This document shows positions 21,402 through 26,786 of a stretch of 26,786 nt of DNA, in pieces. A model generated the notes under the pieces. It did not search any database, was not told where the DNA came from, and was given only the letters and a program-made list of their open reading frames with translations. Origin of the DNA: Tannerellaceae bacterium (lineage in GTDB: Bacteria > Bacteroidota > Bacteroidia > Bacteroidales > Tannerellaceae); NCBI GenBank assembly GCA_031276545.1, contig JAISMW010000005.1, forward strand, positions 1 to 26,786, read 5' to 3'. The first letter of the stretch is position 1; each line of letters starts with the position of its first letter. A program made the translations under genes and the position numbers.

Positions 21402-21409
21402 TATTTTTG
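21402..21409 (+). promoter_or_regulatory. -7 box for the zincin-like lipoprotein gene
   Basis: TATTTTTG matches TAnnTTTG and ends 34 bases before the ATG at 21444. No TTG at the right spacing upstream. Confidence 0.5.
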
Positions 21410-21443
21410 TGCCCAAGATATTAACATTTATAATATTGCAGAT

Positions 21444-22337
21444 ATGAAAAACAGAAATGCTATTGTTGTGTGCTGCTTCGTTGCGGCAAGTTTTGTGTTG
21501 GGTTGTGGGCAGAAAAAGAGCGGGGAAACTCCGGTTGGTTATGTGCCTGAGGATATTCCGGTGGCTCAATTGACGGATACTCCGCTTATTACGGCGCCGC
21601 CTGATTCGCTCGGCCTGGATCCGTTCTATAAAAAGTATATGAACGTGAACGGTATACACGTGATTAGTTCGTGGCGCGTGCCGGATTCCTGTTTCCATGC
21701 GGCTTATATCAGTATTAAGGCGCTGACGGATGTATTGCCCCGGGAGGTGATTGAATCGCTTACAGGCCGTAATACGCGTATCGGTATCATGGCTCGCTAT
21801 GAGGGGACTACCGATATTCCGGAACATGCTCACCTGGCGAAGGATACGTCGCTGAACTGGGATGTGCGCGCCCGGGGGCTGGGCGGTTCGCTACGGAATC
21901 CGATGTCTACCTGTGCGGAGGAGAATATTCTGGCTTATCAGATAGACAAGTATCATGCCGAGGATATTTTGATTCATGAGTTTGCCCACACGATTCATTT
22001 TGTGGGTATACTTCCGGTGTATCCCGAATTTAATGACGAACTGAGGGCTTCGCTCGATTCGGCTGTTGCCAAAGGACGGTGGCGCAATGTGTATGCTTCG
22101 ACCAATGTGGCGGAATACTGGGCGGAGGGTGTACAAAACTGGTTCAATGTGAATGCCGAAGTGGATACGAACGACGGTGACGGCAAGCACAACAAGATTA
22201 ATACCCGCGAGGAGGTGGAACGCTACGACCCGGGGCTGTATGCGATCCTGTCGCGCTTTTTCCCCGAGGTGAATGTGCAAATCAGCCGTCACAGGAAGGT
22301 GAACCTGTACGATTGGACGGCGTCTTCGGATGATTGA
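21444..22337 (+). CDS. Secreted zincin-like metallopeptidase lipoprotein
   Basis: 297 residues from ATG 21444; the open frame is longer, but only this start gives a clean signal peptide. The signal ends FVLGC (Cys 21), so it is a lipoprotein, probably on the outer or inner membrane face. The zincin motif HEFAH is at 178-182, and a second cluster, VAEYWAEGVQNWF (222-234), supplies a possible third zinc ligand (Glu 224 or 228). The spacing fits gluzincin-type peptidases of the anthrax lethal factor-like group, though I cannot confirm the family. Other segments (PREVIESLTGRNTRIGIM) are unassigned. It should cleave peptides or proteins outside the cytoplasm. It stands alone, convergent with the membrane-protein gene. 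Confidence 0.7.
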   Translation: MKNRNAIVVCCFVAASFVLGCGQKKSGETPVGYVPEDIPVAQLTDTPLITAPPDSLGLDPFYKKYMNVNGIHVISSWRVPDSCFHAAYISIKALTDVLPREVIESLTGRNTRIGIMARYEGTTDIPEHAHLAKDTSLNWDVRARGLGGSLRNPMSTCAEENILAYQIDKYHAEDILIHEFAHTIHFVGILPVYPEFNDELRASLDSAVAKGRWRNVYASTNVAEYWAEGVQNWFNVNAEVDTNDGDGKHNKINTREEVERYDPGLYAILSRFFPEVNVQISRHRKVNLYDWTASSDD

Positions 22338-22346
22338 ACGGGGGAT

Positions 22347-22381
22347 GAAAGAAAAACCCCCTTATACGGGTTATAAGGGGG
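22347..22381 (-). terminator. Rho-independent terminator of the minus-strand membrane-protein gene
   Basis: A perfect 10-bp stem (22357-22366 with 22372-22381, loop CGGGT) is followed on the minus strand by TTTTTCTTTC. It lies 22 bases after the stop of the 252-residue gene. In the plus direction the stem lacks a T tract, so it works best for the minus strand, although it may also block the lipoprotein mRNA. Confidence 0.85.
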
Positions 22382-22403
22382 TGATGCTGTCCAGAGGAGA
22401 AGT

Positions 22404-23162
22404 TCAGTTGTTGAGTTTGCGGAATACGCAGCAGAACATCAGGTAAATGAGCGGGACGGCTATAAAGATGCCGATTCCGCAGGCAAAGGCTCCGGCAAGG
22501 ATGAGTCCGAGTGCCACGATTCCGAGCAGGAAGAGAGGGAGGGTCTGTCCTTTGGTGATTTGCCAGCTTTTCTGCAGTGACTCGATGATGCCGGCATCTT
22601 CGTCTACGATGAATGCCTGGTAAAACATAAAGCGTATACTGAAGTAGATGGAAGGCAGGGAAAGGCAGAGGGCAGCGAGCAGCATGGCAAGGGCGATGAC
22701 TGCGTTGCCGTCGGGAGCGATATCGGACTGTGCATGCATGAAACTTAAGGTGGGGAACAGATACCCGACGAAGGTGTAGCGGAGTAGGAAAAAGAAATAA
22801 GGCCCCAGGAAGATGGCGGCTGCAAGAAAGACCACCAGATTGCAGAGTATGCTGGAGACAAAGATGGTGAGGATTTTGCGTGCCTGCTGTCCGTAGGCCG
22901 AGAAGCGCGGCTCGTCTCCGTCGAGCACCTGAAAGAGGTTTTTCAGGTAGCCCAGCATAAACATCAGGGAAAGAACGGTTATGAGCAGATTGACGAGCAG
23001 CCCTCCCAGAATCGAGTTGCTGACGGGCGCCAGGATGGCTCCCAGTGTAAAGAAGAAAAGGAAGTATCCGATAAACAAACCGGCCAGTATCCATATTTGA
23101 GACTTGAGGGCGTTCCACGAAGTACTCAGTACGTTTGAAATTGTAAACTTAGATGTCTTCAT
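22404..23162 (-). CDS. Uncharacterised multi-pass membrane protein (252 residues)
   Basis: About six membrane segments, with a basic N terminus. The family has no settled name; the C-terminal ESLQKSWQITKGQTLPLFLLG segment recalls DUF975/GPDPase-membrane-domain-like proteins, where an amphipathic SxxxSW.. helix precedes the last membrane pair. The middle (YLKNLFQVLDGDEPRFSAY) is a soluble loop. No enzymatic motif is visible. It has its own -7 box and a strong terminator, so it is a single-gene unit between the zincin lipoprotein and malate dehydrogenase. Confidence 0.7.
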   Translation of the reverse strand: MKTSKFTISNVLSTSWNALKSQIWILAGLFIGYFLFFFTLGAILAPVSNSILGGLLVNLLITVLSLMFMLGYLKNLFQVLDGDEPRFSAYGQQARKILTIFVSSILCNLVVFLAAAIFLGPYFFFLLRYTFVGYLFPTLSFMHAQSDIAPDGNAVIALAMLLAALCLSLPSIYFSIRFMFYQAFIVDEDAGIIESLQKSWQITKGQTLPLFLLGIVALGLILAGAFACGIGIFIAVPLIYLMFCCVFRKLNN

Positions 23163-23190
23163 ATTTGCAGATTTAATTGTTTTTCGATGG

Positions 23191-23198
23191 CAAAAATA
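23191..23198 (-). promoter_or_regulatory. -7 box for the membrane-protein gene, overlapping the mdh terminator
   Basis: Reads TATTTTTG on the minus strand, 28 bases upstream of the ATG. The same T-rich stretch is the terminator tract of mdh, so terminator and promoter share DNA. There is no -33 TTG at normal spacing; that position falls in the terminator stem. Confidence 0.5.
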
Positions 23199-23227
23199 AA
23201 AAAAAACCGGTACAGTCGCACCGGTTT
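23192..23227 (-). terminator. Rho-independent terminator of malate dehydrogenase
   Basis: On the minus strand, an 8-bp stem (23220-23227 with 23204-23211, loop of 8) is followed by a long T-rich tract running to 23192. It begins 26 bases after the mdh stop. This makes mdh a discrete transcription unit. Confidence 0.85.
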
Positions 23228-23252
23228 CTTTTATTTATCACGGGATAATGTA

Positions 23253-24194
23253 TCAGAGTGCCTTGATTTCCTTCAATACGGCGTTTGTGGCGCGTACGGC
23301 GGCTGCACTTTTGGCGAAGAGTTCCTTTTCTTCGGTGTTCAGCTCAAGCTTTACGATTTCTTCGATTCCGTTTCTGCCGAGGATGACGGGTACTCCGATG
23401 CAGATGTCGGACTCTCCGTATTCGCCGTCGAGGGCTACCGAGCAGGGGATCTGTTTCTTCTGGTTGTGCAGAATGGCTTCGGCCACGTAGGCTCCTGCGG
23501 CTCCGGGGGCATACCATGCGGAGGTGCCGAGCAGTCCGGTGAGGGTGGCTCCTCCTACCATGGTGGCTTTGATGACTTCCGCCAGTTTTTCATCGTTCAG
23601 CAGACGGGCTACGGGTACTCCCTTGTAGGTGGCCAGCCGTGCCAGCGGTATCATGGTGGTGTCTCCGTGTCCGCCGACTACGATTCCTTCCACCTCGTTC
23701 GCGTTGCAGTTCAGCGCCTGCGAGAGATAATATTTGAAGCGGGAGCTGTCCAGCGCTCCTCCCATTCCGATGATGCGGTTCTTGGGCAGTCCCAGTGATT
23801 TGTAAGCCAGGTAGGTCATGGTGTCCATGGGATTGGAGATGACAATCAGGATGGCTTCCGGGGAATATTTCAGTGCGTTTTCCGCGACATTCTTCACGAT
23901 ACCGGCATTGACTCCAATCAGTTCTTCGCGTGTCATTCCGGGTTTGCGGGGTACACCGGATGTGATTACGATGATATCCGAACCGGCGGTTCGGGCATAA
24001 TCGTTTGTGCAGCCTGCGACGGTGGAGTCGAATCCCAGCAATTGAGCTGTCTGCATCATATCCATCGCTTTACCTTCGGATACACCTTCTTTTACATCAA
24101 GCATCACAACTTCGTCTGCCACTTCATTAAAGGCAAGGACATTTGCACAAGTAGCGCCTACGTTACCGGCTCCAACAACTGTTACTTTAGACAT
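23253..24194 (-). CDS. mdh: Malate dehydrogenase
   Basis: 313 residues from ATG 24194. The open frame extends 36 codons further up, but MSKVTVVGAGNVGATCANVL is the standard Rossmann start, and the -7 box lies within that extension. The Asp ending beta-2 (VVMLDVKEG) favours NAD over NADP. DTMTYLAYKSLGLPKNRIIGMGGALDSSRF contains the substrate-binding Arg and GGHGDTTMIPL the catalytic His, as in the LDH-like malate dehydrogenase group of Bacteroidetes. It interconverts malate and oxaloacetate in the central/reductive pathway. It has its own promoter and terminator. Confidence 0.93.
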   Translation of the reverse strand: MSKVTVVGAGNVGATCANVLAFNEVADEVVMLDVKEGVSEGKAMDMMQTAQLLGFDSTVAGCTNDYARTAGSDIIVITSGVPRKPGMTREELIGVNAGIVKNVAENALKYSPEAILIVISNPMDTMTYLAYKSLGLPKNRIIGMGGALDSSRFKYYLSQALNCNANEVEGIVVGGHGDTTMIPLARLATYKGVPVARLLNDEKLAEVIKATMVGGATLTGLLGTSAWYAPGAAGAYVAEAILHNQKKQIPCSVALDGEYGESDICIGVPVILGRNGIEEIVKLELNTEEKELFAKSAAAVRATNAVLKEIKAL

Positions 24195-24257
24195 AATATT
24201 ACGTTTTATATTTATATGTGTTTTATTCGATGAAAATTCTCCGCAACGGGATGCCGA

Positions 24258-24265
24258 CAAAGGTA
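24258..24265 (-). promoter_or_regulatory. -7 box for malate dehydrogenase
   Basis: Reads TACCTTTG on the minus strand, 63 bases upstream of the mdh ATG, so a leader of about 55 bases is expected. It lies in the 108-bp gap after the methyltransferase gene. No clear -33 TTG. Confidence 0.6.
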
Positions 24266-24302
24266 CAATGTATTCGGGTATGAAAAAATAGTTCCTCTGC
24301 AA

Positions 24303-25487
24303 TTATTCTACATGCAGGACAAGTCCTTTCAAGTATTCTCCTTCGGGATGATAGATATTGACGGGGTGATCTGCCGGCTGACTTAGCTGGTGCAGTATCT
24401 TCACCCGTCTGCCCGATTGTGCCGCGGCGCTGAATACCGTCAGCCGGAAGGTTTCCTTGCTCACCACCTGCGAGCAGGAAAAGGTGAAGAGTATACCGTC
24501 CGGTTTGATTTTCTCGAATGCGGCTGCGTTCAGTTTGCGGTATCCCTGCAGGGCGTTCCGGAGTACGTTTTTGTGTTTGGCGAAGGCGGGGGGATCCAGG
24601 ATGATTAAATCGTAGGCGTTCTCTGCTTTGTCCAAATACTTAAAGGCGTCTTCCGCGTATGCTTCGTGGCGGGTATCGTTCGGGAAGTTCAGCGCTATAT
24701 TCTTTTTTGTAAGCGAGATAGCCCTGGAGGAACTGTCTACCGAATGAACCGTGCGGGCATTTCCCCTCATCGCATAGAAGGAGAATCCGCCGGTATAGCA
24801 GAACATATTGAGCACCGAACGGCCTTTTGCGTATGATTCCAGCAGGGAACGGCTGTCGCGCTGGTCGATGAAGAAGCCTGTCTTTTGTCCCTTTTGCCAG
24901 TCTACACAGAATTTCAATCCGTTCTCTACGGCTGTTTCTTCTATTTCTCCTCCATAGAGACAGCCGTCTCCGCCAGTCAGATGCGCTTTAAAAGGCAGCG
25001 TTGTTTCCGATTTATAGTATACCGTATGCAGGGAGTCGCCCATTACGGTTTTCAAAACCTCCGTGATTTGATGTCTGGCGTGGTGCATTCCTGCGGAATG
25101 GGCCTGCATGACGGCGGTGCGGGCATATATATCTATGACCAGTCCCGGCAGGTTGTCTCCTTCTCCGTGCACCAGCCGGTACGTATTGTTGCGGTCTGAT
25201 CCGGCCAAACCCAGCGAGAGACGCAACGCATAGGCCGTACGGATACGTTCCAGCCAAAAGGCTTCGTCTATAATCGTTTGATCAAAAGACAGCACCCGTA
25301 TGGCAATGCTTCCTATTTGATAGTGTCCGACAGCCAGGAACCGGCGGTTTGCGGTATAGACTGCTACGACGTCGCCTTCTTCGGGCGTTCCTTCAACCGT
25401 CTGAATGGCTCCGGAGAATATCCAGGGATGGAAGCGCAGAAGGGATTCTTCTTTGCCGGGTTTTAGCACAACACTGCAGTAATTCAT
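24303..25487 (-). CDS. RlmI-like class I rRNA (cytosine-C5) methyltransferase
   Basis: 394 residues. The N-terminal part (about 1-75; LKPGKEESLLRFHPWIFSGAI, then GDVVAVYTANRRFLAVGHYQ) is a PUA domain. The EEHP-like middle domain contains FFIDQRDSR. The Rossmann methyltransferase domain shows VLNMFCYTGGFSFYA (SAM motif I), LIILDPPAFAKHK (motif IV), and FSCSQVVS (motif VI with the catalytic-loop Cys). E. coli RlmI methylates C1962 of 23S rRNA; that target is an inference here. The ATG lies 1 base after the exonuclease stop, so it is the third gene of the DUF5063 unit. Confidence 0.9.
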   Translation of the reverse strand: MNYCSVVLKPGKEESLLRFHPWIFSGAIQTVEGTPEEGDVVAVYTANRRFLAVGHYQIGSIAIRVLSFDQTIIDEAFWLERIRTAYALRLSLGLAGSDRNNTYRLVHGEGDNLPGLVIDIYARTAVMQAHSAGMHHARHQITEVLKTVMGDSLHTVYYKSETTLPFKAHLTGGDGCLYGGEIEETAVENGLKFCVDWQKGQKTGFFIDQRDSRSLLESYAKGRSVLNMFCYTGGFSFYAMRGNARTVHSVDSSSRAISLTKKNIALNFPNDTRHEAYAEDAFKYLDKAENAYDLIILDPPAFAKHKNVLRNALQGYRKLNAAAFEKIKPDGILFTFSCSQVVSKETFRLTVFSAAAQSGRRVKILHQLSQPADHPVNIYHPEGEYLKGLVLHVE

Positions 25488-25488
25488 T

Positions 25489-26070
25489 CTATTCCTGATT
25501 TGTCAGTATATTGTATATCACAAGGCAAGCCCATGCATCCAGGGCTGCATATTTTTTTTGCGATTCGGACAGCATCTCGGCCTCCCAATTGGTCAGTCGC
25601 TGGCCTTTTGATATTTTCTTGTTGAACAGGATTGCATATATTTTTTGCAGGCTGGCATCTTCAATGCCGAATCGACCTACGTAATCCTGCAGATCAAGGA
25701 AATTGGCCGGTTCTATATTGGTTCGTTTGCGGATAGCGCCGAAGTCGTCGCGCAGGGAGAGGCCTATTTTGAGGATGGACTGATTCGACAAAAAACTTTC
25801 TAACGCTTTCGGTATTCCGATTTTGTTCAGTCTGAAAAGGAAACAGATTTCTTCGGTGGCTATTTGAATTAATGCGATTTTAAAGCGTTGCCCTTTTTTA
25901 AAGCTGGGACGGGTTTCCGTATCAAAGCCTACTTTCGATTGTTTGGATAAATGTTCTACAGCAAGATTGACGTCTTTCTTTTGATCTACAACAATAATCC
26001 GGCCCTTGTATTCTTCTATCGGCAGAAGGGACATTTCGTCTTTCGTTATTGTATTCGTGTATTTTATCAT
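25489..26070 (-). CDS. RNase D-like DEDDy 3'-5' exonuclease
   Basis: 193 residues, the exonuclease domain alone without the HRDC domains of RNase D. Exo I is GFDTETRP (Asp and Glu about 49-51), Exo II is IGLSLRDDF (about 102-110), and Exo III is YAALDAWACL with the Tyr-x3-Asp pattern (about 173-177), so all four metal-binding acids and the Tyr are present. The substrate (RNA or DNA) is not known. The small size is typical of the Bacteroidetes form. It overlaps the DUF5063 gene by 4 bases (ATGA), and the methyltransferase starts 1 base after it. A second Met at residue 13 is possible but lacks that overlap. Confidence 0.88.
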   Translation of the reverse strand: MIKYTNTITKDEMSLLPIEEYKGRIIVVDQKKDVNLAVEHLSKQSKVGFDTETRPSFKKGQRFKIALIQIATEEICFLFRLNKIGIPKALESFLSNQSILKIGLSLRDDFGAIRKRTNIEPANFLDLQDYVGRFGIEDASLQKIYAILFNKKISKGQRLTNWEAEMLSESQKKYAALDAWACLVIYNILTNQE

Positions 26071-26612
26071 TCTGTTTTTTGCGTTTCAATACTTTCATCC
26101 TCACTGTAGCGTACGGCGTGAAGCGCTTTCAAAGCGTTTAGCAACCGCTGCCCCCAATATGCCTGAAAATTAGCCCTGCATAAATGGATTGCCTCCCTCA
26201 TGACGTCTTCATATCCATCACGAAACAGTGCTAAAAAATTGCCTGTATCCTGATAAATATCCGCCAGATTTTCCGAGACAAATGCGATAACGGGAGTATC
26301 ACTATAGGGCATCTCAGGATGAAAAGTTTCCAGATAGGAATCGTGTGTGCCCAACAAATCGGCTATACTTGTGCGTACGGTTTCGTACATGTCTTCTGTG
26401 ATTACAAATTCCAATTCTCCATCGTCATCCGATGAAACTTCAGAGAGCATGTTAGCTTTCAAATACAATAAAGGCAATATTTTGGTAGCTTTATCCACAA
26501 ATTCAAACAGAGAATATCCCTTTGCGGTCTCTACAAAAGAGCAATATTCCAGTGCAACAGTTACAAATTCAATCGTATTGCGTTCATATATAGAATCTTT
26601 ATTTGTGCTCAT
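26067..26612 (-). CDS. DUF5063 family protein
   Basis: 181 residues, all helical and acidic, with no membrane segment. FVTVALEYCSFVETAKGYSLFEFVDKATKILPLLYLKA near the start and YWGQRLLNALKALHA near the end are typical of DUF5063 proteins, which in Bacteroidetes precede the RNase D-like exonuclease. Function is unknown. First gene of the unit with the exonuclease and the RlmI-like methyltransferase, with overlapping or abutting frames, so the three are probably made together. Confidence 0.88.
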   Translation of the reverse strand: MSTNKDSIYERNTIEFVTVALEYCSFVETAKGYSLFEFVDKATKILPLLYLKANMLSEVSSDDDGELEFVITEDMYETVRTSIADLLGTHDSYLETFHPEMPYSDTPVIAFVSENLADIYQDTGNFLALFRDGYEDVMREAIHLCRANFQAYWGQRLLNALKALHAVRYSEDESIETQKTE

Positions 26613-26640
26613 TTTTCACTATTCTTTCTTTATCAATACG

Positions 26641-26648
26641 CAAAAGTA
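26641..26648 (-). promoter_or_regulatory. -7 box for the DUF5063-exonuclease-methyltransferase unit
   Basis: Reads TACTTTTG on the minus strand, 28 bases upstream of the DUF5063 ATG. The expected -33 position (about 26668-26672) coincides with the end of the insertion sequence, so the original -33 element may have been replaced. Confidence 0.6.
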
Positions 26649-26669
26649 GCAAATAAATTATATGTATTA

Positions 26670-26689
26670 GAGCCTGTTTAAATTTTATT
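26670..26689. repeat. IS terminal inverted repeat (one end)
   Basis: GAGCCTGTTTAAATTTTATT resembles the ends of IS5-like elements, and the stop codon of the transposase lies within it. The other end is outside the window, so the pairing cannot be checked and the exact border is approximate. Confidence 0.55.
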
Positions 26690-26786
26690 CAGCAATAATC
26701 TTATAGATGCTATTTTGACCATTTCCTCCGCCGAATCAAATGTAAATTCATAGTTTCGACACAGTCTCCTGTAATTGTCAAACCAG
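26678..26786 (-). mobile_element. 3' end of an IS5-like DDE transposase gene (truncated by the window)
   Basis: On the minus strand, the last 36 bases-triplets before TAA read WFDNYRRLCRNYEFTF followed by DSAEEMVKIASIRLLLNKI. This is the usual C terminus of IS5-like/IS4-superfamily transposases, in which the last helix ends in a run such as IRLLLNKI. Only about 35 residues are in the window, so neither the catalytic DDE residues nor integrity can be judged. The element runs off the right edge and is oriented toward the DUF5063 gene, so transcripts of the transposase could enter that unit. Confidence 0.7.

Noticed and set aside
24195..24302. 36-codon N-terminal extension of malate dehydrogenase
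   Set aside because: It precedes the canonical Rossmann start and contains the -7 box, so it is most likely untranslated.

Overview
The window looks like chromosomal DNA from a member of the Bacteroidales, possibly Tannerellaceae-like; the genus is not proven. The family set is typical of the Bacteroidetes: DUF4290 fused by overlap to murA, DUF5063 next to a small DEDD exonuclease, and a TGS/ThrRS-like nucleoside kinase. Most transcription units also start with a TAnnTTTG -7 box, the hallmark of the Bacteroidetes primary sigma factor. By eye the left 15 kb is richer in G+C than the right 11 kb. No tRNA, rRNA or CRISPR array was seen.

Layout. 1-138 is the tail of an unrecognised gene, followed by a hairpin and a terminator. 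417-2739 (minus) is a LuxR-type response regulator followed by a YidE/AspT-type transporter. 2972-4852 holds an unknown protein, a TauE/SafE permease and a META-domain lipoprotein. 4849-8653 (minus) is a tight run of glycosyltransferase, nucleoside kinase and EamA transporter. 8676-9918 (minus) is the strangest part: a promoter, a 132-codon frame made almost wholly of a 7-residue repeat (15 contiguous 21-bp units), then an uncharacterised 230-residue protein, a perfect hairpin and short direct repeats. 10058-15041 (plus) carries hemW, a zeta-toxin-like kinase with a translationally coupled 56-residue partner, a 44-nt hairpin, and an AddB-like PD-(D/E)XK nuclease.

15276-21191 (plus) is a core-function block in two units: DUF4290-murA-rimM, and M23 peptidase-dxr-rseP. 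It combines peptidoglycan and isoprenoid precursor synthesis, ribosome maturation and envelope proteolysis. 21444-22337 is a secreted zincin-like lipoprotein. 22404-26612 (minus) holds a membrane protein, malate dehydrogenase, and the overlapping unit DUF5063-exonuclease-RlmI-like methyltransferase. The right edge is the 3' end of an IS transposase with its terminal repeat, which ends just upstream of the DUF5063 promoter.

The best candidates for something undescribed are the heptad-repeat frame with its companion gene, and the zeta-like kinase/small-ORF pair. All product calls rest on motif recognition by eye; no database search was run.
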